64,000 nucleotides of DNA from Balanoglossus misakiensis (taxonomy: Eukaryota > Hemichordata). The position numbers and the translations under genes are program-made. Below the pieces are notes generated by a model that saw only the letters and a program-made list of their open reading frames with translations, searched no databases and was not told the origin of the DNA. Location: positions 13,268,001 to 13,332,000 of the forward strand of contig CM082579.2 of NCBI GenBank assembly GCA_040954595.2, given 5' to 3'. Shown in pieces: positions 26,604 to 37,886 of the stretch (position 1 is its first letter; each line of letters begins with the position of its first letter).

Positions 26604-28062
26604 CCAGATATTAACTGAATATGCTCACGTGCAGTACTGTGATTGGTTGACAGAATAACAAGATAAGAAAAACCAGTGTTAAACCATGTTGGTTTATAGT
26701 GTATATGGTGTAAGGGTTGTGTGTTGCACCATTGTGAAATGTAAACATATTTGTGGAATTGTTGCCTTGTCAATTTTTGTAAGGGGTTATGGACGATGTC
26801 AAATAACAAAAAATAAGTTTAGCTTGAAACCCCTGCACTCCCCCTTGTAACCTAATTGTTGAATACTGATCAGTGCCTCTCATTATTTCATTATTGTGAC
26901 AACTCCATATTTAAACCATAACCAGGATAGAAAAGTACACTATCACACATATTGATATTTCGACAATATTTGAATGAAAACATTTCTTTTCAATTCTGAG
27001 TTTACATCAGGTCTTGATTGATTTTTCTGCTTATAGAATAAGAATATGCAATGTAAAGAATTCTCGACTTACTCAACTATTTTGTTCGATGGAACACTTT
27101 TTTGGGTCAAAACCCCCACCCCCTAAACTTCAAGAAGTTAGATTTTTATCAGACCTGAATCCTTTGACATCGTCCCTTAACTTGGCAAGGGGTACTGGAA
27201 ATTGAGGTGGTTGTGATGCAACAGGTGTGCCCTCGTGTGTTAATAGAAGAGAGGATGAAGTCAGAGGGCTAACCATTGCTGTTGAGGGCACTCTTACATA
27301 TTCGAGGTTGCAGGTTGAGCTTTGTATCGTTTGCATTTTAAATAAAATGTGTAGAGCTATGGATGAGATCCAATATCCAACATGGAATAGTAAAAAAGGA
27401 GTCTTATACCAGTTCCTGAACAAAAAAAATTAACGTCAGATTTGTTTTCTTGATAAAATTTCACTACAGATTGATACGAAATGTGAGAAAAATTGTCCTC
27501 TGCTTTCATTATGGTCTTGCATCATACCCAGGGTTAGTGTAGGTCATTCAAGTTTAATGAGAAAATTTCCTAAAACACCAATTTGAGGTTTCGTAACACA
27601 TAACACCCATAGGGACTTTAATACCAAATTTCAGACACAGCAGACAAATACTTTTAGAGAAGTTTTATTGATCAGAACTAACAATTTCCCCAAATAGGGA
27701 TAAAACACCAAAAAATAGAAAACTAAAGATCTCTTCACAACAGGTGGTCTACTCAAGGTACTGCATACCAATTTTCAAAGCAATCCGAACAGCAGTTCTG
27801 GAGTCAATTTTCCACATTTGAGCTTAGTATAATTTGGGCAATGTCACCTTCATTTGAATGAAACTACAGCAGTTCTCAAGGTTTTTTGCAATATATCGAT
27901 GCTGAATTGTGCTATAAACCTGCATTGGTATGTGTACCAAAACAGATGTAGAAAATATCGCTGTTCTACACTAGTGGTTGTAATAATTCAAACATCTGGT
28001 AAGAAAATGAATGTGTCCTACATTGGCAACAGAATCAGATATCTGGTAGGTAAAAGCTCACA
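26604..28062. repeat. Non-satellite spacer of the 2,850-bp composite repeat, copy 1
   Basis: A 1,459-bp AT-rich segment starting CCAGATATTAACTG right after a satellite unit is cut off, and ending AAAAGCTCACAT. It holds only short open frames of 62 to 97 codons on both strands (for example minus 27,130-27,423) with no recognisable domain; I do not call them genes. Its second half carries two copies of the old 143-bp repeat motif (at 27,623 and 27,767). Confidence 0.85.
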
Positions 28063-29453
28063 TTAATGTTGACACACAGAATGACCCTACTAAACATTCA
28101 AAATTAATGGGTAGCATACTGTCCACTCTTGCCTGGTTAGTGTGTGCTCTGGTTAATGTTGACACAAAGGTTGACCCCACCAAATACTAAAAATTAATGG
28201 GCAGCATACTGTCCACTCTGGCCTGGTTACTGTGTGCTCTGGTTAATGTTAACGGAAAGGTTGACCCCACCAAACATTCACAATTAATGGGCAGCATACT
28301 GTCCACTCTGGCCTGGTTACTGTGTGCTCTGGTTAATGTTGACGCAAAGGTTGACCCCACCAAACACTCAAAATTAATGGGCAGCATACTGTCCACTCTG
28401 GCCTGGTTACTGTCTGGCCTGGTTAATGTTGACGCAAAGGTTGACCCCACCAAACACTCAAAATTAATGGGCAGCATACTGTCCACTCTGGCCTGGTTAC
28501 TGTGTGCTCTGGTTAATGTTGACACACAGAATGACCCTACTAAACATTCAAAATTAATGGGCAGAATACTGTCCACTCTGGCCTGGTTACTGTGTGCTCT
28601 GGTTAATGTTGACGCACAGGTTAACCCCACCAAACACTCAAAATTAATGGGCAGAATACTGTCCACTCTGGCCTGGTTATTGTGTGCTGTGGTTAATGTT
28701 GACAAACAGGTTGACCCCACTAAACACTCAAAATAAATTGGCAGCATACTGTCCACTCTTGCCTGGTTACTGTGTGCCCTGGATAATGTTGACGCAAAGG
28801 TTGACCCCACTAAACACTCAAAATTAATGGGCAGAATACTGTACACTCTGGCCTGGTTAATGTGTGCTCTGGTTAATGTTGACGCAAAGGTTGACCCCTA
28901 CCAAACACTCAAAATTAATGGGCAGTATACTGTCCACTCTGACCTTGTTACTGTGTGCTCTGGTTAATGTTGACGAAAAGGTTGACCCCACCAAACACCC
29001 AAAATTAATGGGCAGCATACTGTCCACTCTGGCCTGGTTACTGTGTGCCCTGGTTAATGTTGACGCATAGGTTGACCCACCAAACACTCAAAATTAATGG
29101 ACAGCATACTGTACACTCTGGCCTGGTTACTGTGTGCTCTGGTTAATGTTGACGCAAAGGTTGACCCCACCAAACACTCAAAATTAATGGGCAGCATACT
29201 GTCCACTCTGGCCTGGTTACTGTGTGCTCTGGTTAATGTTGACGCAAAGGTTGACCCCACCAAACACTCAAAATAAATGGGCAGCATACTGTCCACTCTT
29301 GCCTGGTTACTGTGTGCTCTGGTTAATGTTGACGCACAGGTTGTCCCCACCAAACACTCAAAATTAATGGGCAACATACTGTCCACTGTGGCCTGGTTAC
29401 TGTGTGCTCTGGTTAATGTTGACGCAAAGGTTGACCCCACCAAACACTCAAAA
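28063..29453. repeat. 90-bp satellite subfamily B, composite copy 2
   Basis: About 15 units, most reading GGCAGCATACTGTCC and CTGTGTGCTCTGG. One unit near 28,411 has the subfamily A sequence CTGTCTGGCCTGG, which suggests exchange between subfamilies. Units are less uniform than in subfamily A: there is a one-base insertion near 28,899, and AAATAAAT stop variants near 28,733 and 29,273. Confidence 0.9.
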
Positions 29454-30912
29454 CCAGATATTAACTGAATATGCTCACGTGCAGTACTGTGATTGGTTGA
29501 CAGAATAACAAGATAAGAAAAACCAGTGTTAAACCATGTTGGTTTATAGTGTATATGGTGTAAGGGTTGTGTGTTGCACCATTGTGAAATGTAAACATAT
29601 TTGTGGAATTGTTGCCTTGTCAATTTTTGTAAGGGGTTATGGACGATGTCAAATAACAAAAAATAAGTTTAGCTTGAAACCCCTGCACTCCCCCTTGTAA
29701 CCTAATTGTTGAATACTGATCAGTGCCTCTCATTATTTCATTATTGTGACAACTCCATATTTAAACCATAACCAGGATAGAAAAGTACACTATCACACAT
29801 ATTGATATTTCGACAATATTTGAATGAAAACATTTCTTTTCAATTCTGAGTTTACATCAGGTCTTGATTGATTTTTCTGCTTATAGAATAAGAATATGCA
29901 ATGTAAAGAATTCTCGACTTACTCAACTATTTTGTTCGATGGAACACTTTTTTGGGTCAAAACCCCCACCCCCTAAACTTCAAGAAGTTAGATTTTTATC
30001 AGACCTGAATCCTTTGACATCGTCCCTTAACTTGGCAAGGGGTACTGGAAATTGAGGTGGTTGTGATGCAACAGGTGTGCCCTCGTGTGTTAATAGAAGA
30101 GAGGATGAAGTCAGAGGGCTAACCATTGCTGTTGAGGGCACTCTTACATATTCGAGGTTGCAGGTTGAGCTTTGTATCGTTTGCATTTTAAATAAAATGT
30201 GTAGAGCTATGGATGAGATCCAATATCCAACATGGAATAGTAAAAAAGGAGTCTTATACCAGTTCCTGAACAAAAAAAATTAACGTCAGATTTGTTTTCT
30301 TGATAAAATTTCACTACAGATTGATACGAAATGTGAGAAAAATTGTCCTCTGCTTTCATTATGGTCTTGCATCATACCCAGGGTTAGTGTAGGTCATTCA
30401 AGTTTAATGAGAAAATTTCCTAAAACACCAATTTGAGGTTTCGTAACACATAACACCCATAGGGACTTTAATACCAAATTTCAGACACAGCAGACAAATA
30501 CTTTTAGAGAAGTTTTATTGATCAGAACTAACAATTTCCCCAAATAGGGATAAAACACCAAAAAATAGAAAACTAAAGATCTCTTCACAACAGGTGGTCT
30601 ACTCAAGGTACTGCATACCAATTTTCAAAGCAATCCGAACAGCAGTTCTGGAGTCAATTTTCCACATTTGAGCTTAGTATAATTTGGGCAATGTCACCTT
30701 CATTTGAATGAAACTACAGCAGTTCTCAAGGTTTTTTGCAATATATCGATGCTGAATTGTGCTATAAACCTGCATTGGTATGTGTACCAAAACAGATGTA
30801 GAAAATATCGCTGTTCTACACTAGTGGTTGTAATAATTCAAACATCTGGTAAGAAAATGAATGTGTCCTACATTGGCAACAGAATCAGATATCTGGTAGG
30901 TAAAAGCTCACA
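29454..30912. repeat. Spacer of the 2,850-bp composite repeat, copy 2
   Basis: Same 1,459-bp spacer as 26,604-28,062, offset by exactly 2,850 bp. I see no differences between these two copies on reading through, which implies very recent duplication or conversion. Confidence 0.9.
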
Positions 30913-32303
30913 TTAATGTTGACACACAGAATGACCCTACTAAACATTCAAAATTAATGGGTAGCATACTGTCCACTCTTGCCTGGTTAGTGTGTGCTCT
31001 GGTTAATGTTGACACAAAGGTTGACCCCACCAAATACTAAAAATTAATGGGCAGCATACTGTCCACTCTGGCCTGGTTACTGTGTGCTCTGGTTAATGTT
31101 AACGGAAAGGTTGACCCCACCAAACATTCACAATTAATGGGCAGCATACTGTCCACTCTGGCCTGGTTACTGTGTGCTCTGGTTAATGTTGACGCAAAGG
31201 TTGACCCCACCAAACACTCAAAATTAATGGGCAGCATACTGTCCACTCTGGCCTGGTTACTGTCTGGCCTGGTTAATGTTGACGCAAAGGTTGACCCCAC
31301 CAAACACTCAAAATTAATGGGCAGCATACTGTCCACTCTGGCCTGGTTACTGTGTGCTCTGGTTAATGTTGACACACAGAATGACCCTACTAAACATTCA
31401 AAATTAATGGGCAGAATACTGTCCACTCTGGCCTGGTTACTGTGTGCTCTGGTTAATGTTGACGCACAGGTTAACCCCACCAAACACTCAAAATTAATGG
31501 GCAGAATACTGTCCACTCTGGCCTGGTTATTGTGTGCTGTGGTTAATGTTGACAAACAGGTTGACCCCACTAAACACTCAAAATAAATTGGCAGCATACT
31601 GTCCACTCTTGCCTGGTTACTGTGTGCCCTGGATAATGTTGACGCAAAGGTTGACCCCACTAAACACTCAAAATTAATGGGCAGAATACTGTACACTCTG
31701 GCCTGGTTAATGTGTGCTCTGGTTAATGTTGACGCAAAGGTTGACCCCTACCAAACACTCAAAATTAATGGGCAGTATACTGTCCACTCTGACCTTGTTA
31801 CTGTGTGCTCTGGTTAATGTTGACGAAAAGGTTGACCCCACCAAACACCCAAAATTAATGGGCAGCATACTGTCCACTCTGGCCTGGTTACTGTGTGCCC
31901 TGGTTAATGTTGACGCATAGGTTGACCCACCAAACACTCAAAATTAATGGACAGCATACTGTACACTCTGGCCTGGTTACTGTGTGCTCTGGTTAATGTT
32001 GACGCAAAGGTTGACCCCACCAAACACTCAAAATTAATGGGCAGCATACTGTCCACTCTGGCCTGGTTACTGTGTGCTCTGGTTAATGTTGACGCAAAGG
32101 TTGACCCCACCAAACACTCAAAATAAATGGGCAGCATACTGTCCACTCTTGCCTGGTTACTGTGTGCTCTGGTTAATGTTGACGCACAGGTTGTCCCCAC
32201 CAAACACTCAAAATTAATGGGCAACATACTGTCCACTCTGGCCTGGTTACTGTGTGCTGTGGTTAATGTTGACGCAAAGGTTGACCCCACCAAACACTCA
32301 AAA
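30913..32303. repeat. 90-bp satellite subfamily B, composite copy 3
   Basis: Copy of 28,063-29,453 at +2,850 bp. It is nearly identical; differences are confined to the last units (for example ACTCTGGCC at 32,235 against ACTGTGGCC at 29,385). Confidence 0.9.
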
Positions 32304-33764
32304 CCAGATATTAACTGAATATGCTCACGTGCAGTACTGTGATTGGTTGACAGAATAACAAGATAAGAAAAACCAGTGTTAAACCATGTTGGTTTATAGT
32401 GTATATGGTGTAAGGGTTGTGTGTTGCACCATTGTGAAATGTAAACATATTTGTGGAATTGTTGCCTTGTCAATTTTTGTAAGGGGTTATGGACGATGTC
32501 AAATAACAAAAAATAAGTTTAGCTTGAAACCCCTGCACTCCCCCTTGTAACCTTATTGTTGAATACTGATCAGTGCCTCTCATTATTTCATTATTGTGAC
32601 AACTCCATATTTAAACCATAACCAGGATAGAAAAGTACACTATCACACATATTGATATTTCGACAATATTTGAATGAAAACATTTCTTTTCAATTCTGAG
32701 TTTACATCAGGTCTTGATTGATTTTTCTGCTTATAGAATAAGAATATGCAATGTAAAGAATTCTCGACTTACTCAACTATTTTGTTCGATGGAACACTTT
32801 TTTGGGTCAAAACCCCCACCCCCTAAACTTCAAGAAGTTAGATTTTTATCAGACCTGAATCCTTTGACATCGTCCCTTAACTTGGCAAGGGGTACTGGAA
32901 ATTGAGGTGGTTGTGATGCAACAGGTGTGCCCTCGTGTGTTAATAGAAGAGAGGATGAAGTCAGAGGGCTAACCATTGCTGTTGAGGGCGCTCTTACATA
33001 TTCGAGGTTGCAGGTTGAGCTTTGTATCGTTTGCATTTTAAATAAAATGTGTAGAGCTATGGATGAGATCCAATATCCAACATGGAATAGTAAAAAAGGA
33101 GTCTTATACCAGTTCCTGAACAAAAAAAATTAACGTCAGATTTGTTTTCTTGATAAAATTTCACTACAGATTGATACGAAATGTGAGAAAAATTGTCCTC
33201 TGCTTTCATTATGGTCTTGCATCATACCCAGGGTTAGTGTAGGTCATTCAAGTTTAATGAGAAAATTTCCTAAAACACCAATTTGAGGTTTCGTAACACA
33301 TAACTCCCATAGGCACTTTAACACCAAATTTCAGACACATCAGACAAATACTTTTAGAGAAGTTTTATTGATCAGAACTAACAATTTCCCCAAATAGGGA
33401 TAAAACACCAAAAAATAGAAAACTAAAGATCTCTTCACAACAGGTGGTCTACTCAAGGTACTGCATACCAATTTTCAAAGCAATCCGAACAGCAGTTCTG
33501 GAGTCAATTTTCCACATTTGAGCTTAGTATAATTTGGGCAATGTCACCTTCATTTGAATGAAACTACAGCAGTTCTCAAGGTTTTTTGCAATATATCGAT
33601 GCTGAATTGTGCTATAAACCTGCATTGGTATGTGTACCAAAACAGATGTAGAAAATATCGCTGTTCTACACTAGTGGTTGTAATAATTCAAACATCTGGT
33701 AAGAAAATGAATGTGTCCTACATTGGCAACAGAATCAGATATCTGGTAGGTAAAAGCTCACATT
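32304..33764. repeat. Spacer of the 2,850-bp composite repeat, copy 3, running into single-copy DNA
   Basis: Third spacer copy. It carries a handful of base differences from copies 1 and 2, for example near 32,553, 32,990 and 33,304-33,340. It does not return to satellite: after AAAAGCTCACATT it continues as GGTGTGGATACAAAG, so this is probably the original junction with flanking DNA, from which the inner copies were duplicated. Confidence 0.85.
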
Positions 33765-33999
33765 GGTGTGGATACAAAGTGTGAAGTTGCGTTAATTTTA
33801 ACAGACACAAGAACAGGAACAAAGTAAACAAATTTTAAAAAAGCAACAATTGTCTTAGAACTTACTATGGATGAGAATGGTCTGGAAGACGTACACACCA
33901 CATATTTTATGCCAGCTATATAAGTGTAGCTCGTATTAGAAATATTGGTGAAAATGGTCTCCCCCCCCCCAAATACAAATTTGTGGGTTTTCCTACACC
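33765..33999. other. Single-copy AT-rich flank, no gene seen
   Basis: No open frame of note and no recognisable element. A run of ten C residues lies at 33,961-33,970. Confidence 0.6.
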
Positions 34000-34690
34000 T
34001 CCATCAAATGATTCATCTCACATCCCGAAAAATGTGCATAGTAAATTTTAAAGCTATTAGGAGTACTCTGATAGAAAAGTGAACTTGACAAAAAAATGCC
34101 TTAAAACATAACTTTGCATATTTTAAGCACATTTAATAAAAACAATCTGATTACTGTTATCCCTGGGTTTCTGAATGCCAAATATCAAAGCCATCCCATG
34201 TACAGTATTTTAGGAAGATTTGAAAAGAATTTCTGAACAAACTGCTTTAAAACACAAATTATTACTTTTAAAGGACACTTAAAAAAATCTATTTACTGTT
34301 ATCCCTAGGCTTCTGAATACCTAATATCAAAGCCATCTGATGTGCAGTATTTTAGGAAGATTTCAAAAGAACTGAGCAAACAGCCTTAAAACACAAATTT
34401 GCATATTTTAAGCACACTGAAAAAAACTCTATTCACTGTCATTCCTGGGCTTTTGAATACCTAATATCAAAGCTGTCCAATGTGCATTTTTTTGGAGGAG
34501 AGTTCAAACGAATTAATGAACAAACTGCCTCAAAACACAAATGTACATATTTTAAGCACACTTTTAAAAAATCTTATTACTGTCATTCCTGTGTCTGAGT
34601 ACCAAATATCAAAGTCGTCTGATGTGCACGTTTGATGAAAAAGACTTCTAAAATATTTTTGAAGAAACTATCTTAAATTCTAATGTCTAA
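34000..34690 (+). repeat. Diverged tandem repeat, period about 140-145 bp (four to five copies)
   Basis: The phrase CCTTAAAACACAAATTTGCA and variants begin at 34,098, 34,243, 34,383 and 34,527. The phrase ACCTAATATCAAAGCCATC and variants occur at 34,177, 34,319, 34,459 and 34,601. Spacing is 140-145 bp throughout. Copies are clearly diverged, so the array is old. No coding potential is seen. Confidence 0.85.
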
Positions 34691-34969
34691 CGAGTTCGTG
34701 TGGGTAACAAAACTGAAACTATTCACCACTCTAATAGTGGCTGAAAACATTGAAATCCTAGCAATGCGCCTACAGAGTCATTGTAAAAGAATGTGATGTA
34801 TGGTAGGGAAAGCTCAGCATTTGCCCTTGCTAGGTTTGGTTCTGTACCTGGAAATAAGAGGCAAATAATTACATTGTAAGAATGGGTGATAAAAATAATC
34901 TAATGTTTGCAACCTGACTGATATTCATTGTCAAGCAACTTTAAGATGTCTGGAGATCTTGAAATATTT
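34691..34969. other. Intergenic AT-rich DNA, no gene seen
   Basis: No open frame, RNA gene or repeat recognised between the two diverged 143-bp repeat patches. Confidence 0.5.
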
Positions 34970-35320
34970 ATTTCAGGACAATTTGGTTACATCTTACTAA
35001 TACAATCTCCAAGATCCTACACACCAAACTTGAAAGAAATCTGATAAGTGGATTCAGAGAAAATGATTTGGTCAAAAAACGGAAAGAATTGCCCTCAAGA
35101 GAGAATTATTCAAAGTTCACTACAATTTTAAGCGAGTAAGGAAATCTCTAGGAAGCTTGCAAACGAAGTTTCAAAGCAATTGGACCATTGGTTTCAGATA
35201 TTTTTAACAAACAAAGAATGGCAAAATTTGCTCCAAAAATCCAATCATGCATATGTCAGGACAATCTGAATACATGTTACTGAAAATATCCATAGAAACC
35301 TGTACACCATGACAGACATT
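34970..35320 (+). repeat. Second patch of the diverged 143-bp repeat
   Basis: The phrase ACCAAACTTGAAAGAAATC (35,023) recurs as ACGAAGTTTCAAAGCAAT (35,163) and, more weakly, ACCATGACAGACATT (35,306): spacings 140 and 143 bp. The phrase CAGGACAATTTGGTTACAT (34,976) recurs as CAGGACAATCTGAATACAT (about 35,258), two periods later. The motif and spacing match the patch at 34.0-34.7 kb and the pair inside the composite spacer. Confidence 0.75.
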
Positions 35321-35372
35321 CCACCAATGTGATGAGCTCAGTTGTCACCGACAGCAGACCGAAAAAGTAGTT

Positions 35373-35511
35373 TTACCTCAATTGTACAACTGTTCCGTTG
35401 TCTTTCTTGTATACAATCTGCACTGGCAGTTTGGATATAATGTCCTCTTCGGAGCCAAGGGAACTGATATCTGCCTTGTATGGCGTGTGCACACCTTCTA
35501 TGACCAGACAT
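35373..35511 (-). CDS. Putative 3'-most exon seen of the RPA-like gene
   Basis: On the minus strand a pyrimidine tract ending CTCTTCCACAG gives a good acceptor before 35,511. Two frames are open. The more protein-like one starts CLVIEGVHTPYKADISS, ends VYKKDNGTVVQLR and stops at 35,373. The other starts MSGHRRC and stays open through a possible donor (GAG then GTAAAA) at 35,377. Composition (mixed acidic, basic and aliphatic residues) favours the first as real and terminal, but its phase does not match the donor I can see on the preceding exon. Assignment to the same gene rests on strand, spacing and splice signals only. Confidence 0.45.
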
Positions 35512-35897
35512 CTGTGGAAGAGAAAAAAAAGTTCGCGCATTTTTTGGATGAACTTTTTGAAAGGGGAAGACAACACAGCTATGATTTTCTTCACATGTCC
35601 CAAGGAAAGCCAAGTTGGTTTGTGCCAAATACTAAAATGTTATGATGTAAGTATTTTCAATGGATGTGAAATTGACAATATACAACTTGGTTGTAAAAGT
35701 GACATTTTTAATCATAACCAGGTTATACTACTGGTCAGAACAGAGTGCATGATCGTGTATTAATAGTATTTTTGGCAGATGAGATCACCATCAGACGTTG
35801 TCCAATATGAAGAATTTAAATTTGGTGTCGTTTGTCCAGTAGTTTAGCCAAAGATAACGCCACACTGACATGTGTGGAAGTGATAATGAAGATGTAC

Positions 35898-35969
35898 TAA
35901 CTTCTCGTCTGTGTCTATTCCTTGAAGTGTACCATTTGCCTCAAGAATTTCAGCATCATCTTCTATAGT
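35898..35969 (-). CDS. Putative exon of the RPA-like gene (TIEDDAEILEANGTLQG)
   Basis: Acceptor TTATTTTCAG lies directly before ACTATAGAAGATGATGC at 35,969. It reads TIEDDAEILEANGTLQG and continues IDTDEKL. The phase (0) matches the donor of the exon at 36,606-36,812, and the joined sequence passes smoothly from VSTKIK to TIEDD. The 3' end is uncertain: a weak donor GTACAT follows the codon for L at 35,898, and the frame stays open to a stop at 35,844 (through HYHFHTCQCG), so the exon may be longer. Confidence 0.5.
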
Positions 35970-36407
35970 CTGAAAATAAGTATGAGACATATTAGTGAAT
36001 CTGAAATATCTGTATCGTAGTGTTGATAGTGTGTAGTGACTGTTAGAAAACACATTGAAGCCCCAGTATTTCTCATTTTGACAATTTTTCATCATCAAAA
36101 ATTTCCTGTTTTTTCCGCATTCATCTTGGAATACTAGATAATGAAGATATTAGCAAGATTTGTGCTGCTGTAACTATGTGCAAACCCTAAATATTGCCTG
36201 TAAAATTTGAAATGACCGACAGGTTTGTTTACAACAGAAATGGTGCATATGTGAATTTTTGCGAGTTTCTTCAAACATTTACTAGATTTGGGACAATCAA
36301 ACCTCTTCAGTGTGGGTTCTATAAATGTTATGCATGGCTGAATCTGTGTACATTTAGTTGTATAGGCACAGCAGGGGTTACATTGGATTCCATGTGTCAA
36401 CAAAGCC

Positions 36408-36433
36408 TGACTTTCTGTCCGGACAGAAAGTCA
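36408..36433. repeat. Perfect 26-bp palindrome in an intron
   Basis: TGACTTTCTGTCC is followed immediately by its exact reverse complement with no loop. A second short inverted repeat (TTTTCAAT and ATTGAAAA, about 6 bp apart) follows at once. It lies between two exons of the RPA-like gene. No flanking target duplication is evident. Confidence 0.9.
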
Positions 36434-36605
36434 TTTTCAATTGTTATATTGAAAAGTATATACATTTGTGAGCAGGGCTGGTCATAAAAACTGTGAGAGT
36501 CATTATCAATTATTATCTACTTTTAGAAATTGAAGATATTTCAAACAAAAATATGTCGAAACAAGAAATACTGAGGCTGAATTTTGACAGTGGATGAATA
36601 CTGAC

Positions 36606-36812
36606 CTTTATTTTTGTGGAGACTGTGCTATTGACATGATTGACATCCTTGTACTTGTCTACGATTACTGGTCCAATTTTCCCTTTTGCACCTTCTCTGA
36701 CTTGCAGGTCACACTGTTTGCCCCAAAGGTTCATTTGCATTGACCTCAAACCATCTGTTAAAACGATATCTGTTCTACGTGTTTTATTTGTTGTTTGCTG
36801 TTCGTGCGAAAC
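36606..36812 (-). CDS. Exon of an RPA1-like OB-fold protein (LWGKQ motif)
   Basis: A 207-nt, 69-codon phase 0-0 exon. The acceptor is TTTCTTTACATTTAG and the donor AAG-GTCAGT. It starts VSHEQQTTNKTRRTDIVL and contains the run MNLWGKQCDL and, near its end, HVNSTVSTKIK. A basic, aliphatic stretch, then LWGxx, then a short SxxS/T-containing strand is the pattern of the second half of single-strand DNA-binding OB domains of the large replication protein A subunit. Similar proteins also occur as accessory genes of Helitron transposons. The similarity is read by eye and needs a profile search. Confidence 0.65.
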
Positions 36813-37179
36813 CTAAATGTAAAGAAATTAAATTGCAAGGTGATACTGTGCAATGGAAATGTGTCTTGACTGGTACAAGTAATGCTAGTCAATTGGTGAA
36901 ATAAGAGTAAGAAAAGGTGTTGTTTAGTATGGTAAGTTTACAGTTATTGATGTGAAATTAAATTATTCTCACCGAAGCATTTTCTGCCTGTATAATTTTG
37001 GATGACAATCAGAAATCATCAAGATAAGAATTTTAACCTGCAATGTTGTAGAAATTAGTCATCACTGTGAGGAATCATGGGGAGAACAGTCAATTTGCAT
37101 AATAATCTATTGGGGGAAAGTAGGCGTTATTGTTTGAGTAAACAAAATATTTTGTCATAATGTGTGCATATGTGATTAC

Positions 37180-37320
37180 CTTATCAATTCTAGCCACAAC
37201 ACTGACCCTCCTTTTTCGGGGCGAGTGCTGTAAATCAGCTAGTGGGACCTCCTCTGGTTCATTGAATAGTTTCTCCTGTTCTTTTTCAACTTTGAATGCA
37301 TTGTTCCCAGTACGGGCAAT
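37180..37320 (-). CDS. Exon of the RPA-like gene (charged linker and start of an OB strand)
   Basis: A 141-nt, 47-codon phase 0-0 exon with acceptor CCTTTTTGCCGTAG and donor AAG-GTAATC. It starts IARTGNNAFKVEKEQEK and ends QHSPRKRRVSVVARIDK. The charged first half looks like a linker. The end (RRVSVVARIDKV across the junction) resembles the first beta strand of an OB fold that continues in the next exon. Both splice sites are strong and the phase to the next exon is right. Confidence 0.65.
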
Positions 37321-37886
37321 CTACGGCAAAAAGGGGAAAAAATCAATTAAAATGTAAAGCGATATTATTTAAAGATTACAACATGTAAGTGAAAATTCGG
37401 GAATGGGTCATGAAATAAATCTCGTTTTTGAATAAATTAGGGGCAAGATCTAAAGTTCAATAAAAGTAACTTAATTGTTTAAAAGTTTGGTCTCAGACCC
37501 ACCCCCCACTCTAACTAAACAGACCGAAAATTGAAAAACATTCGAAGCGTACCCTGCATTAATTCTTTCAGACAGCGTACTATTAAATTGAGTGAAAACA
37601 GAAAACCATTATTAATTGACAAAAATATTCATATTGCAACACAACAAAAAGCAGTCTTGAAATCTTTCGTTTTGCCAAAAGTCGAATCGTTTTTGACTGC
37701 AGACATGAATTTGGCCCAAAAACCCAACCCCCAAACTTGATCATTTTTTTGTAAACATCAATCTTTTGACGTTGCCGTTTAGTAGAGAGAAAAGACGAGA
37801 TCTATCGGAATTGTAATATCATGCGATGTCGAGTTTTGAGGTTTATAGAGGGAACTGACGATTAAAGGGTCAAGACAAGTGTTCAC

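Noticed and set aside
26312-26809. Minus-strand ORF of 165 codons (and 201-codon versions at 29,054 and 31,904)
   Set aside because: It is translated satellite joined to translated spacer across the array edge, with no domain.
27014-28066. Short frames in the composite spacer (63 to 97 codons), repeated three times
   Set aside because: The identical repetition comes from the 2,850-bp duplication, not from selection; no recognisable domain or convincing splice structure.
35382-35763. Plus-strand frames of 87 and 121 codons
   Set aside because: They lie opposite the putative minus-strand exon at 35,373-35,511, which has a good acceptor; the plus frames have no recognisable features.
36134-36487. 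Open frames on both strands between RPA-like exons
   Set aside because: Located in an inferred intron, containing the 26-bp palindrome; no domain seen.
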